Shown here: in pieces, positions 8,428 through 16,500 of the stretch
How positions within the stretch are numbered: position 1 is the stretch's first letter
Layout of the letters: the number at the start of each line of letters is the position of its first letter
Virus record (IMG/VR): IMGVR_UViG_3300008108_000044
Location: 1-64,000 of that record
Length of the DNA stretch: 64,000 nt
Origin: a virus
Direction: 5' to 3' (one strand)
Program-made: the position numbers and the translations under genes
The notes under the pieces: model-generated
Databases searched by the model: none
Told to the model about the DNA's origin: nothing
The model's input: the letters and a program-made list of their open reading frames with translations, nothing else

Positions 8428-9157
8428 GGATAGTTATATCTACGGAACAGTAGATAGAATAAGTCCAGAAGCTCCTATACCAATTTTAAATTATGAACGA
8501 ACAGAAACTTCTTTAGGAATGTCTGCTAACGTTAAGAATAATCTTGAATCTTTTGGAGTATTTGTAAATCATATTACAAATAAAAAACTCATTAAGAAAA
8601 GAAGATTTGTTCATAGTGGATCTAATCAACAAATATTAAGAGTTGATGAAGATAATTTTGTTGATCCAATAAAACCATCTGAGGTTAGAAGTGCCTTTCT
8701 TCATTTAAATTATGATGCTGTAGTTATTTCTGATTATGATAAAGGATTTTTAACAACGCAAGATCTCAAAGTATTCTGTCAAAATTTTAAAGGTCCAGTA
8801 TTCATTGACACTAAGAAAAGAGATTTGTTTACTGAACCGAACGTAATATTTAAAATAAATCAGAGAGAGTATAACAATCTTATTACAAAACCAGAACCAC
8901 AGCATTTAATTGTTACAAAAGGATCGTCTGGAGTTGAGTATTGTAAATTATTATATCCAGTTGATAAAGTTAATGTGTTTGATGTTGTTGGTGCAGGAGA
9001 CACCTTCCTTGCAGCATTCGTTTATGCATTTTTACAATATGAAAATTATGAGGCAAGATTAGATTCTTCTATTAGATTCGCTAATAAAGCAGCTGCGATA
9101 TCTGTTCAACATTATGGATGTTATACTTTAACACAAGAAGATATTAGGAGTATTTAA
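8378..9157 (+). CDS. HldE-type (RfaE1) sugar kinase, PfkB family
   Basis: This PfkB kinase is about 259 residues, shorter than the 310-320 residue HldE kinase domain. 'GTVDRISPEAPIPIL' is the RfaE1 hallmark. 'SLGMSANVKNNLESFG' follows, where the family has GGAANVA. The C-terminal 'DVVGAGDTFLAAF' holds the catalytic Asp. It should phosphorylate D-glycero-D-manno-heptose 7-phosphate at C1. The ATG at 8378 is preferred to the GTG two codons upstream; either start overlaps the transferase gene by about 50 bp. In bacteria the two domains are usually one protein with the kinase first. Here they are separate genes in reverse order. Confidence 0.75.
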   Translation: MQPQKQYTVLLIGETCEDSYIYGTVDRISPEAPIPILNYERTETSLGMSANVKNNLESFGVFVNHITNKKLIKKRRFVHSGSNQQILRVDEDNFVDPIKPSEVRSAFLHLNYDAVVISDYDKGFLTTQDLKVFCQNFKGPVFIDTKKRDLFTEPNVIFKINQREYNNLITKPEPQHLIVTKGSSGVEYCKLLYPVDKVNVFDVVGAGDTFLAAFVYAFLQYENYEARLDSSIRFANKAAAISVQHYGCYTLTQEDIRSI

Positions 9158-9159
9158 AA

Positions 9160-10236
9160 ATGTCTGTTTATTGGGGAGTAAATTTATCTCATGATGGATC
9201 CATTTGTCAGTTGAATGATGATGGAGAAATTGATTGGTTTGTTGAGGAAGAAAGATATGCGAGAGATAAACAACTTGAATTGCCGTTATCTCCTATTCCT
9301 TTTTTAGATTACAGTGAAGAGATGTATCCATTGCAAATATCAGGTCTTTATGAAATTTGGGATAAAAGAAAAATAGAGGAATCCGCCAGACAATTTTCTA
9401 CTTTAGTTCAAAAATTTTTTAATAGACAAAACTGTAGTAGTAAAAAGAAAGTAACATATGATTTATTTTTAGAACATCATGTTTATCATGCGGCTTGTGG
9501 TTTTTACAATTCTGGATTCAAAGATGCTGCAGTATTAGTCGTTGATGGCATGGGAAATTATATTAACGATGATTATCATGAAGTTGAATCAATATATAAA
9601 TTTCAATATCCAAATAAGTGCAAATGTTACCATGTTAATGTAACAAATTCATTTATGAAATCTGATAAACATCCCTTTGACAGGCAACCAATAGGTATTG
9701 GCATGATTTATAGTGCAATATCAGACTACCTTGGATTTGGATCTTTGGGATCAGGTAAGGTTATGGGTATGTCTGCGTATGGGAAAGAAGATAAAAATAT
9801 AAAATCTTTTATTGTTGATGGTAAATTAGATTCCAGTCAATTCTATAGAACTAAATACGGAATTAATTTTATACCATATGATTATGTAAATTTTAAAGGT
9901 TTTTCAGTTGATAAAAACAATCCGAAGATACAAAATCTTTATAATCTTGCATATAGGATTCAAAAAGATTTTGAAGATTATATGAGTAATTTAATAATGT
10001 ATACCCTTCAAATAACTGGAGCAAAAAATATTGTTTTGACTGGTGGATGTGCTTTAAATTGCGTTGCAAATTATAAGTACTTGGATATCTTACCAAAAGG
10101 TGTAAAATTATATGTAGAACCAATTTCTACTGATGCTGGTACTGCAATCGGTCTTGCTAAATTGCAGTACCATCAACAAACACAATCTATGGATCCAAAA
10201 CCACTTAAAACTTTATATCTGGGATTAGAACAATGA
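9160..10236 (+). CDS. Carbamoyltransferase homolog lacking the C-terminal domain
   Basis: This 358-residue protein matches only the N-terminal ASKHA half of NodU/CmcH proteins. Visible motifs are 'GVNLSHDGSICQL', 'EEERYARDKQ', 'HHVYHAACGFYNSGF', 'GSGKVMGMSAYG' and 'VLTGGCALNCVAN'. It ends at 'LKTLYLGLEQ', just where full-length relatives continue into the 'EAGPRALGNRS' domain that binds carbamoyl phosphate and ATP. The stop is clean and overlaps the next ATG (ATGA), so the truncation looks stable rather than a sequencing break. It may be inactive, regulatory, or a partner of one of the two full-length copies. An AGGAG ribosome-binding site precedes it. Confidence 0.75.
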   Translation: MSVYWGVNLSHDGSICQLNDDGEIDWFVEEERYARDKQLELPLSPIPFLDYSEEMYPLQISGLYEIWDKRKIEESARQFSTLVQKFFNRQNCSSKKKVTYDLFLEHHVYHAACGFYNSGFKDAAVLVVDGMGNYINDDYHEVESIYKFQYPNKCKCYHVNVTNSFMKSDKHPFDRQPIGIGMIYSAISDYLGFGSLGSGKVMGMSAYGKEDKNIKSFIVDGKLDSSQFYRTKYGINFIPYDYVNFKGFSVDKNNPKIQNLYNLAYRIQKDFEDYMSNLIMYTLQITGAKNIVLTGGCALNCVANYKYLDILPKGVKLYVEPISTDAGTAIGLAKLQYHQQTQSMDPKPLKTLYLGLEQ

Positions 10237-10565
10237 AAACTTATTGCGTTGATATTGATGGTGTTATTGCTAAACCACTTGGTATATGTAAAACTTGTAA
10301 ATATGAGTCATCTCTTCCCATAAAAAAGAATATTGAAAGGATAAACAAACTATATGACGAGGGAAATATAATAAAATATTTTACTGCGAGAGGTATGGGA
10401 ACGTATCAAGACGATGGTAACCTTGCGTCTGCAAGATGGAAAGAACTTACTGAACTCCAATTAAGAATTTGGGGATGTAAATACCATCAATTGATTATGG
10501 GTAAACCATCTGCGGACTACTATATAGATGATAAAGCAATAAATTCAGATGACTTCTTTAAATAA
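10233..10565 (+). CDS. HAD-superfamily sugar-phosphatase-like protein
   Basis: This 110-residue minimal HAD protein has 'YCVDIDGVI' (motif I, DxD), 'YFTARGMG' (motif II, Thr), 'MGKPSADYYIDDKAI' (Lys of motif III and DD of motif IV). Similar short HAD proteins lie in capsule and LPS clusters. It might supply the heptose-bisphosphate phosphatase step (GmhB), but it is shorter than GmhB and lacks its zinc-binding cysteine pattern, so that is only a suggestion. It overlaps genes on both sides. Confidence 0.65.
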   Translation: MKTYCVDIDGVIAKPLGICKTCKYESSLPIKKNIERINKLYDEGNIIKYFTARGMGTYQDDGNLASARWKELTELQLRIWGCKYHQLIMGKPSADYYIDDKAINSDDFFK

Positions 10566-10902
10566 ATTTGTCCCTAAAGGATGGGGATATGAAAAGTGGA
10601 TAGTCAATAACGAAAAGTATTGCGGTAAACTTTTATTCTTTGAAAGAAATAAAAGATGTTCTTGGCATTATCATAAAGTAAAAGAAGAAACTTTTTACTT
10701 GCATAGTGGTAAAATATATTTGTGGTATGGATGGGATGAAGATCTTGCAAAAGCTGAAATGAAAATAATGGAACCAGGTGATGCATTTCACGTTCCAATC
10801 GGATTAAAGCATCAGATGATTGCTTTGGAAGATTCTGAATTGTTTGAATTTTCTACAGAACATTTTGATGATGATAGTTATAGGTTGATACGAGGTGATT
10901 GA
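10549..10902 (+). CDS. Cupin-domain protein
   Basis: This 117-residue single cupin has motif 1 'CSWHYHKVKEETFYLHSG' and motif 2 'PGDAFHVPIGLKHQMIAL', giving the usual three His and one Glu metal ligands. It ends 'FEFSTEHFDDDSYRL', as in mannose-6-phosphate-isomerase-type cupins found in surface-sugar clusters. It may be a sugar isomerase or epimerase, or a binding protein. It overlaps the HAD gene by 17 bp, consistent with translational coupling. Confidence 0.68.
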   Translation: MTSLNKFVPKGWGYEKWIVNNEKYCGKLLFFERNKRCSWHYHKVKEETFYLHSGKIYLWYGWDEDLAKAEMKIMEPGDAFHVPIGLKHQMIALEDSELFEFSTEHFDDDSYRLIRGD

Positions 10903-11489
10903 TGATGTTGACGTTCAAAGATTTAATATATGAAAAGCAGGATGCAATAACAAAACAAGAATGTGCAGAATTTATAAAATGGTTTTGGAATAATACTGAT
11001 TTGCATGTTCAAGGAAAAGTTTATGGTGGAGTAGATGCATCATCTTTAAGTAACACTGTAAATTTAGACAGAAAAAATACAACTCAAGCATATCCAAAAC
11101 CAGAAGATCCTATTTCAGATACTATAACTAAAATTATTTTTTCTGGTTATGATGAATATGCCTCTAAATTACCAGTACCACAAGGACAACCATTATGCAC
11201 TACTACATATTCGATACGAGTATATCGCAAGGGTGAAGGAAAGTTTTTAGAACACGTTGATCAATCTGCTGGTCCAAATGTCACGAGAATTTTTGGTGTA
11301 ATTTTATATCTTAATACTGTGGATGATGGTGGAGAAACAGATTTCTTAGATTATAATTTAAAGATAAAACCAGAAGCTGGAAAATTACTTATATTCCCTT
11401 GTAATTATCTTTATCGCCATCAAGGAAATATTCCTATCTCAGATGACAAATATATTGTAACCGCTTTTATTAATTTTGCAGATGTATAA
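10902..11489 (+). CDS. Prolyl-4-hydroxylase-like 2OG-Fe(II) oxygenase
   Basis: This 195-residue protein has 'KGEGKFLEHVDQSAG' (H-x-D) near residue 112, then 'GVILYLNTVDDGGETDF', 'AGKLLIFPCNYLYRHQG' (distal His) and 'DKYIVTAFINF' (Lys in the 2-oxoglutarate position, as in P4H). All expected residues are present. The ATG overlaps the cupin stop and a GAGG ribosome-binding site lies just before it; an ATG one codon on is also possible. Substrate unknown. Confidence 0.72.
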   Translation: MMLTFKDLIYEKQDAITKQECAEFIKWFWNNTDLHVQGKVYGGVDASSLSNTVNLDRKNTTQAYPKPEDPISDTITKIIFSGYDEYASKLPVPQGQPLCTTTYSIRVYRKGEGKFLEHVDQSAGPNVTRIFGVILYLNTVDDGGETDFLDYNLKIKPEAGKLLIFPCNYLYRHQGNIPISDDKYIVTAFINFADV

Positions 11490-12096
11490 TACTAATATTA
11501 CTAAACCATTTGGACCATGTATTTTAGAATGTATGTGTCCTAAAAATATATTAAAAAATTTTAATTCTTTTGTTGATGATATGGATCAAGAAACAAAAGA
11601 ATTGTGTTCTTCCAAATATAGTAAAGTTGATGGATTTCCTGATCTATTGGAACGTGGATTTGAAATTATATACTTGACCTCCAATCAGTGCGAAGAGATT
11701 GGATTTTCTAAATTTATTGCCGATGTTACGCCAGAATATCTTAAAACATTTGGAATTAATAGTGCTGAAATATTTTTTACTCCCGCACATTTTTCAGATG
11801 TATTTGTTGATGTTTGGGTTAATCGTTATTTCGTTGGAGATTATACGCCACCCCATGATCATAAGGGACATATATCTGGAATAACAATATTGGATCTTCC
11901 TAAAGATTCTGATTGGTATGATTTGCACAACTTAGAATTTATTTGGAATAATGAACATCATAGACCAGATCAAGAAGTTGGAAAGACTTTTTTGTTTCCC
12001 AGTACTCTTATGCATTGGGTTGTAAAACAAAAAAGTCTTTTAGAAAGAAGAACAGTAAGTTTTAATTTACTTGTAAATACTCCTCAACAGACTTAA
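11482..12096 (+). CDS. Putative 2OG-Fe(II) oxygenase, HxH type
   Basis: This 204-residue protein has 'RYFVGDYTPPHDHKGHISG' near residue 120. 'GKTFLFPSTLMHWVV' and 'ERRTVSFNL' follow, fitting the PF13759-like fold with His, distal His and Arg. The N-terminal 100 residues are not recognised. It is the last rightward gene of the cargo operon and its 3' end overlaps the convergent HldD gene by 35 bp. Iron-ligand assignment is uncertain because the first motif is H-D-H rather than H-x-D. Confidence 0.58.
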   Translation: MYNTNITKPFGPCILECMCPKNILKNFNSFVDDMDQETKELCSSKYSKVDGFPDLLERGFEIIYLTSNQCEEIGFSKFIADVTPEYLKTFGINSAEIFFTPAHFSDVFVDVWVNRYFVGDYTPPHDHKGHISGITILDLPKDSDWYDLHNLEFIWNNEHHRPDQEVGKTFLFPSTLMHWVVKQKSLLERRTVSFNLLVNTPQQT

Positions 12097-12871
12097 ATTT
12101 ATAATTACCAATCCACTTCATATCTGCACATGTGTATGTTTGGTACTTACCTCGTAAATGCTCTGGGAAGGGAATGGTATTGATAGTACCGTTCTCTTTT
12201 TTTGCAACTAACTCTGCTACATGTTGAAATGATACTGGAGACCCTGTTCCAAGGTCATATATGCCACTCGGAGAGTTGTTATTAAGAACAATATCAATAA
12301 CATCATCTACACATATAAAATCTCTCAAGAATCTATCGGAACCTTCAAAAAGATTTAAAGAACCAGTTTCCTTAATCTCTTTGGTAAATTTACTTACAGG
12401 ACTTGCTTGATTTCCTTTATTTTCTTCTCCACTTCCATAAACATTAAAGTATCTAAATCCTTGAACGAGAGAAAATTTATCTATATTATCTAGAACAGTA
12501 TAATCAACTTGCAATTTAGATATTGCGTATTGATTTAGTGGATTTATTGTACTCTTTTTTTGATGTATATTTTGGTTACCGTAAACGGATGCTGACGATG
12601 CGTATTTAATTGGGATTTCATATTGGACTGCAATATTCAAAAGAGCACATGAGAATGCAACGTTATAGTGCCAAAGCTTATGTAAATCCTTTTCTGTGGT
12701 TGATGATATTGCTCCTTGATGTAGTATCAAAGATACTTTTTCCCATTGATCAAATTCTCTTAATAGTCTCCAAGAATCTTCTTGACCTATTAATAAAATA
12801 TCTTCTCCACTAGTAATCTTGTTTGCAAAATGACTTCCAATGAATCCAGATGAACCAGTAAGTATGATCAT
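12062..12871 (-). CDS. hldD: ADP-L-glycero-D-manno-heptose-6-epimerase-like (HldD)
   Basis: This 269-residue short-chain epimerase has 'ILTGSSGFIGSHFANKI' at the N-terminus (NADP-binding TGxxGFIG), 'SSASVYGN', the catalytic 'YAISK', 'RYFNVYGSGEENKGNQASPV' and 'RDFICVDDVIDIV'. This combination is characteristic of HldD/RfaD, which inverts C6 of ADP-heptose; E. coli HldD is about 310 residues, so this is a compact form. It is on the strand opposite to the rest of the cluster. An AGGA ribosome-binding site precedes the ATG. With the split HldE genes it gives three steps of ADP-L,D-heptose synthesis. Confidence 0.85.
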   Translation of the reverse strand: MIILTGSSGFIGSHFANKITSGEDILLIGQEDSWRLLREFDQWEKVSLILHQGAISSTTEKDLHKLWHYNVAFSCALLNIAVQYEIPIKYASSASVYGNQNIHQKKSTINPLNQYAISKLQVDYTVLDNIDKFSLVQGFRYFNVYGSGEENKGNQASPVSKFTKEIKETGSLNLFEGSDRFLRDFICVDDVIDIVLNNNSPSGIYDLGTGSPVSFQHVAELVAKKENGTINTIPFPEHLRGKYQTYTCADMKWIGNYKFKSVEEYLQVN

Positions 12872-12886
12872 AATTTTCCTATTATC

Positions 12887-12893
12887 ATAAATA
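12887..12893 (+). promoter_or_regulatory. T4-type late promoter
   Basis: ATAAATA lies 29 bp before the ATG at 12923, in the 51-bp gap between the divergent hldD and structural genes. Confidence 0.55.
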
Positions 12894-12922
12894 ATAACAT
12901 AAAAAAGTCTAAAAGTATATCC

Positions 12923-13579
12923 ATGGCGTTTGGATCTCTAGCATCATACCCAACTACAGATAATTTTGCTCATATACTTTATACATCACCTTCATCTAAT
13001 TTTGTTGAAGGTAGAGTTTACGCTGTTAATATGGGATCTGTTCCAGTAAAAATTAGAATTGCAGTTCTGGGAACCGCTAATATAGATGACCTAGCAATAT
13101 CTGATTACATTATATATAACCATTCGATTCAAATTGGTGATAGGTTTGTAACGGATAAAATATTTTTAAAGGATGGAGAATCTGTCGTAGTACGTGCAGA
13201 TGTACCAGGTGTAAAATTTAGTTTCCGTGGGTCTGAGGTAGGATTAACAACATCTCTTTGTGGAATTATATCCGCGTTCAGTCCGTCAACAAGTCTAAAG
13301 ATAGGAGCGGGGCAAACTGTATTTAATTTACCAGCATCAATGGTAGAAACAGATGCAAATCTTTATATTACAAACACTTCTCCAGATTATGTTGAAGTAA
13401 GTGTTGGCATTGGAACTACGATTGGCTCCAATCATTATCTGGTGTATAATCAAAGAGTAGAACCTGGTCACTTTTTCTGTCAAGACGATATTAAATTGGG
13501 CGCAGGAGAAATTATTTTTGCCAAGTCTACTTCAACAAATGTAAACATTGTAGCATTAGGAAAAACAACTCATAGATGA
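12923..13579 (+). CDS. Virion structural protein with two tandem beta domains
   Basis: This 218-residue protein is rich in Thr, Val, Ile and Gly, with no Trp. The two halves align by eye. 'VYAVNMGSVPVKIRIAVLG' then 'YIIYNHSIQIGDRF' (about 32-75) corresponds to 'LYITNTSPDYVEVSVGIG' then 'YLVYNQRVEPGHFF' (about 140-185). Each copy has a following acidic 'LKDGE' or 'LGAGE' turn. The pattern suggests duplicated beta-sandwich modules of a capsid or tail decoration protein. A late promoter supports a virion role. The exact location is unknown. Confidence 0.6.
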   Translation: MAFGSLASYPTTDNFAHILYTSPSSNFVEGRVYAVNMGSVPVKIRIAVLGTANIDDLAISDYIIYNHSIQIGDRFVTDKIFLKDGESVVVRADVPGVKFSFRGSEVGLTTSLCGIISAFSPSTSLKIGAGQTVFNLPASMVETDANLYITNTSPDYVEVSVGIGTTIGSNHYLVYNQRVEPGHFFCQDDIKLGAGEIIFAKSTSTNVNIVALGKTTHR

Positions 13580-13818
13580 TGAAATTTACAGTATATTCTA
13601 AGGACGGTTGTCCATATTGCAGCAAGATTGAACAACTACTTCAAGTTGCAGAACTTCAACATGTAATTTATAAATTGGGAAGAGATTTTACTCGTGAAGA
13701 GTTTTACTCTGAGTTTGGACCTGGGTCAACTTTCCCACAGGTTGTTCTAAATGATCAGCATTTGGGTGGTTGTACAGATACAGCACGTTATTTAAAAGAA
13801 AATAATATTATTGCTTAA
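13576..13818 (+). CDS. grx: Glutaredoxin
   Basis: This 80-residue thioredoxin-fold protein has the dithiol active site 'CPYC' at residues about 12-15, the cis-Pro segment 'TFPQVVL' and the glutathione-binding 'GGCTDT'. It reduces disulfides and can serve ribonucleotide reductase, as T4 NrdC does. Its ATG overlaps the upstream stop. Its stop shares the palindrome TTAA with the stop of the convergent bilin reductase gene. Confidence 0.9.
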   Translation: MMKFTVYSKDGCPYCSKIEQLLQVAELQHVIYKLGRDFTREEFYSEFGPGSTFPQVVLNDQHLGGCTDTARYLKENNIIA

Positions 13819-14459
13819 GCAAGATCGAATAAGAAGTTATTAATATACTTTCTAGCAAATTCTTTATCATAATATGATTTAAGAATTCCATATGCGGGAT
13901 CTGTATATGATAGGTGATGATCGTAACCTATTTGAAATATGTGGGATTGACCAGTCCCACATTTTTTTATGCAATCATTATACCGTTCTAAGTACAAATC
14001 TAGTTTGGTTAAATACTCTTCATAAAAATTTTTATCAGTATTTTTTAACCATAATTTTTTTGAAAAATATTTGTCTAAATCATATACCTTAGATACATTT
14101 TTTACTCTATCTGGTTGGTCGCTAAGGTATGGTAGAATATATTCATTCTCATATTCTTTATCCATTTTTAGTGGATGAAAATCTATAGTGCCAAAATATT
14201 TTTTATCTGAACACGCTACAAATTCTGTACCAAAAATTGGATTGAGATATTGGAAGTCTGGATATATAACAAGAGACTCTGCGATAAATTTATTTTTAAT
14301 ATTTAATTCACACAATCTAATTCTTCTTAACTTTTCTGTTCTCCATACATATGACTTTATTGTTGAGTTATCATCTTTAATTTCTTGATCTAACCAATGA
14401 GGCAGTTCTACATGAATTAGATTTGAATACTTATTAAATAATATATTCTTTACGCTCAT
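13815..14459 (-). CDS. Ferredoxin-dependent bilin reductase (PebS/PebA/PcyA family)
   Basis: This 214-residue protein matches the FDBR fold. 'LVIYPDFQYLNPIFGTEF' and 'SDKKYFGTIDFHPL' (about 83-115) correspond to the PebS segment with catalytic Asp105. 'YFSKKLWLK' and 'YLTKLDLYLERYNDCI' follow. 'YDHHLSYTDPAYG' keeps the Asp equivalent to PebS Asp206, and the end 'YINNFLFDL' is typical. These enzymes reduce biliverdin to phycobilins. Cyanophage PebS makes phycoerythrobilin in one protein of about 233 residues. PebA, PebS or PcyA-like specificity cannot be settled here. It is an auxiliary host-pigment gene on the reverse strand. Confidence 0.82.
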   Translation of the reverse strand: MSVKNILFNKYSNLIHVELPHWLDQEIKDDNSTIKSYVWRTEKLRRIRLCELNIKNKFIAESLVIYPDFQYLNPIFGTEFVACSDKKYFGTIDFHPLKMDKEYENEYILPYLSDQPDRVKNVSKVYDLDKYFSKKLWLKNTDKNFYEEYLTKLDLYLERYNDCIKKCGTGQSHIFQIGYDHHLSYTDPAYGILKSYYDKEFARKYINNFLFDLA

Positions 14460-14480
14460 TACGAAAGCACTATTATTCTG

Positions 14481-14489
14481 TATTTATTA
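14481..14489 (-). promoter_or_regulatory. Candidate late promoter for the bilin reductase
   Basis: On the minus strand the sequence reads TAATAAATA, about 22 bp before the bilin reductase ATG, in a 29-bp divergent gap. Its edge overlaps the ATG of the carbamoyltransferase on the other strand. Confidence 0.4.
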
Positions 14490-16108
14490 TGAAAGTTCTA
14501 ACCATCTTATCTGGGCATGATGCCTCTGCAACTATTTTAAAAGATGGTGTAGTAGAACATTATTTTAAAGAAGAAAGGTACAGCAAGATAAAACATGCGT
14601 CTGGATATAAATTTATTCTTGATATAATAATGAATGGTCTTTTAGAAGACATTGATTATATTATTTTTTCTTCTACAGATAGTCAGGAGGTAAAGGATAA
14701 AACAGATCGTTTAATACATTCTATAAATCCAAAAATAAAATTTGTCGATCCAAAATATCAACACCATTTATTTCACTCTGCTGGAGCATTTTATAGCAGT
14801 GGATTTGATAAAGCATTAGTAATCTGTATAGATTCTGCTGGTGGTTATCCAGTAGATCCAGAGGTGTTTGAATCTGAGTCTGTGTATATTGCAGAATACC
14901 CCGCAAAATTTAAACCAATATACAAAAGATATTGGACAGCAAATCTAAAAAAAAGATTTGATAAGGTTGCAAATAATTGCAGACATGTTAGTAAACATGC
15001 AATAGATGAAATTAATATTGGAAATCTTTATAACAGTGCTGCTCTTGCAATAGGACAGACAGTGGATGATTGTGGGAAGGCGATGGGTTTATCTTCTTAT
15101 GGAAATCCAATTGAACAATTAAAATTTTTTGGAGATAAAACATCTGCAGTAGATTCTATTAAAAAATATTTTAAAGAACAACAAAAGTTATTAGATTACA
15201 TGATAGATTTTGACGATAATGCAAACTATTCTATGGAAATCACAAAAGATAACTATCAATTTTTTGCCAACTATTGTTACGAAGTGCAGAGACAATGCCA
15301 AGAGCAAGTTTGTGGATTAGTAAAACAATATATTAATGAAACTGGAATAAAATCTGTTTGTATAACTGGTGGTTACGCCATGAACATTATTACAAATTAT
15401 GATCTATTAACTAAATTTCCAGATGTTGAGTTTTATTTTGATCCTATTTGTGATGATAGTGGATTGTCAATTGGATCTGCAATGTATACCTACCGCAGAT
15501 TTTCTGAAGATACACAAATACTTCCTCTTAACAACACTTTTTTTCATGGACAGCAATATAAAGTTGATCAGATACCAGATGAATATGCTGATGAAAAACG
15601 GGTTGCAAGACTGTTATATGAGAATAAATCTGTTGCAGTATACAATGGGTTAGCAGAAGCGGGTCAGAGGGCATTAGGGAACCGTTCTATACTGTTTAAT
15701 GCATTGAATCCAGATGCCAGAGAAATTGTGAATCAAATTAAAAAAAGAGAGTGGTATCGCCCATTTGCTGCTATAGTACTTGAGGAGGATGCTCACCTTT
15801 ATTTTGACAATGTGATTCCAAATCTACATATGACAGTTTGTTTTCCTGTTAAGACAAATCTTATACCTGGAGTAACTCATGTTGACAATACATGTAGAAT
15901 ACAGACAGTAAGATCTGGTCATCTTTACTCTATTTTAAATGAGTTTAAAAACTTGACAGGGCATGGTATCCTATTAAATACCAGTTTTAATTTGGCAGGA
16001 GAACCTTTAGTCGAAACCCCACAGGATGCATTTAGGACTTTAAATTCTTCTTCTCTTGATTATCTTTGGTTTTATGAAACAAAAAAGTTGTTTAAATCTA
16101 ATTTTTGA
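14489..16108 (+). CDS. Carbamoyltransferase, NodU/CmcH family (second full-length copy)
   Basis: This 539-residue protein has both domains. The N-terminal half shows 'LSGHDASATILKDGVV', 'KEERYSKIKHASG', 'HHLFHSAGAFYSSGF' and 'CITGGYAMNIITN'. The C-terminal half has 'GLAEAGQRALGNRSI' and 'NQIKKREWYRPFAAIVL', ending 'GHGILLNTSFNLAGEPLVETP'. It is clearly diverged from the 600-residue copy at 4091 and about 60 residues shorter, so it may carbamoylate a different acceptor. It is divergent from the bilin reductase and lies 1.6 kb outside the main cargo operon. Confidence 0.86.
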   Translation: MKVLTILSGHDASATILKDGVVEHYFKEERYSKIKHASGYKFILDIIMNGLLEDIDYIIFSSTDSQEVKDKTDRLIHSINPKIKFVDPKYQHHLFHSAGAFYSSGFDKALVICIDSAGGYPVDPEVFESESVYIAEYPAKFKPIYKRYWTANLKKRFDKVANNCRHVSKHAIDEINIGNLYNSAALAIGQTVDDCGKAMGLSSYGNPIEQLKFFGDKTSAVDSIKKYFKEQQKLLDYMIDFDDNANYSMEITKDNYQFFANYCYEVQRQCQEQVCGLVKQYINETGIKSVCITGGYAMNIITNYDLLTKFPDVEFYFDPICDDSGLSIGSAMYTYRRFSEDTQILPLNNTFFHGQQYKVDQIPDEYADEKRVARLLYENKSVAVYNGLAEAGQRALGNRSILFNALNPDAREIVNQIKKREWYRPFAAIVLEEDAHLYFDNVIPNLHMTVCFPVKTNLIPGVTHVDNTCRIQTVRSGHLYSILNEFKNLTGHGILLNTSFNLAGEPLVETPQDAFRTLNSSSLDYLWFYETKKLFKSNF

Positions 16109-16116
16109 TATATAAT
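16088..16116 (+). promoter_or_regulatory. Sigma70-type promoter
   Basis: TTGTTT, a 17-bp spacer and TATAAT (16111-16116) lie at the end of the carbamoyltransferase gene. They would start transcription of the following block of small early-type genes. Confidence 0.55.
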
Positions 16117-16140
16117 TTACAAATGGGAGCAACCGTTTTC

Positions 16141-16500
16141 ATGGAAGAGGAGATTGTCACACTTCACTACGACGTAGAGAAGGCAGTAGACTTTGCCTTT
16201 CAGGGTAAGTTCATCTTGGACTTTTACCAATATCTTAAAACAAACAATGCTAAACGCCGTCATGCTGAAAATTTTATTGGAAGCACTACTGCTGAGAGTA
16301 TCAATTGTATGATTTTAGAATTAGATGAATATCTAAAAGGTGGTCAGGACTCCGAACATAAACTTCTTCGTGAAGCGTATGGGCACATTCCTAAACCACA
16401 AGCAAGAAAAATAAAAGAATATCTTCATGGTATTCTTGAAGATGCCTGGAGATATAGTCATGACAAACGACCAGGAAGAAGGAAAAAGTCAAATAAATAA
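16141..16500 (+). CDS. Conserved hypothetical early-type protein
   Basis: This 119-residue acidic N-terminus and basic C-terminus ('RPGRRKKSNK') protein has no recognised domain. The reading frame is open from 16105, but the -10 box at 16111 makes upstream starts unlikely. ATG 16141 has GGGAG about 11 bp before it and is preferred; ATG 16123 is the alternative. It overlaps the next gene by 41 bp. Function unknown. Confidence 0.6.
   Translation: MEEEIVTLHYDVEKAVDFAFQGKFILDFYQYLKTNNAKRRHAENFIGSTTAESINCMILELDEYLKGGQDSEHKLLREAYGHIPKPQARKIKEYLHGILEDAWRYSHDKRPGRRKKSNK

Noticed and set aside
10233-10565. Firm assignment of the HAD protein as GmhB
   Set aside because: It is too short and lacks the zinc-binding cysteine pattern, so only a generic phosphatase call is supported.
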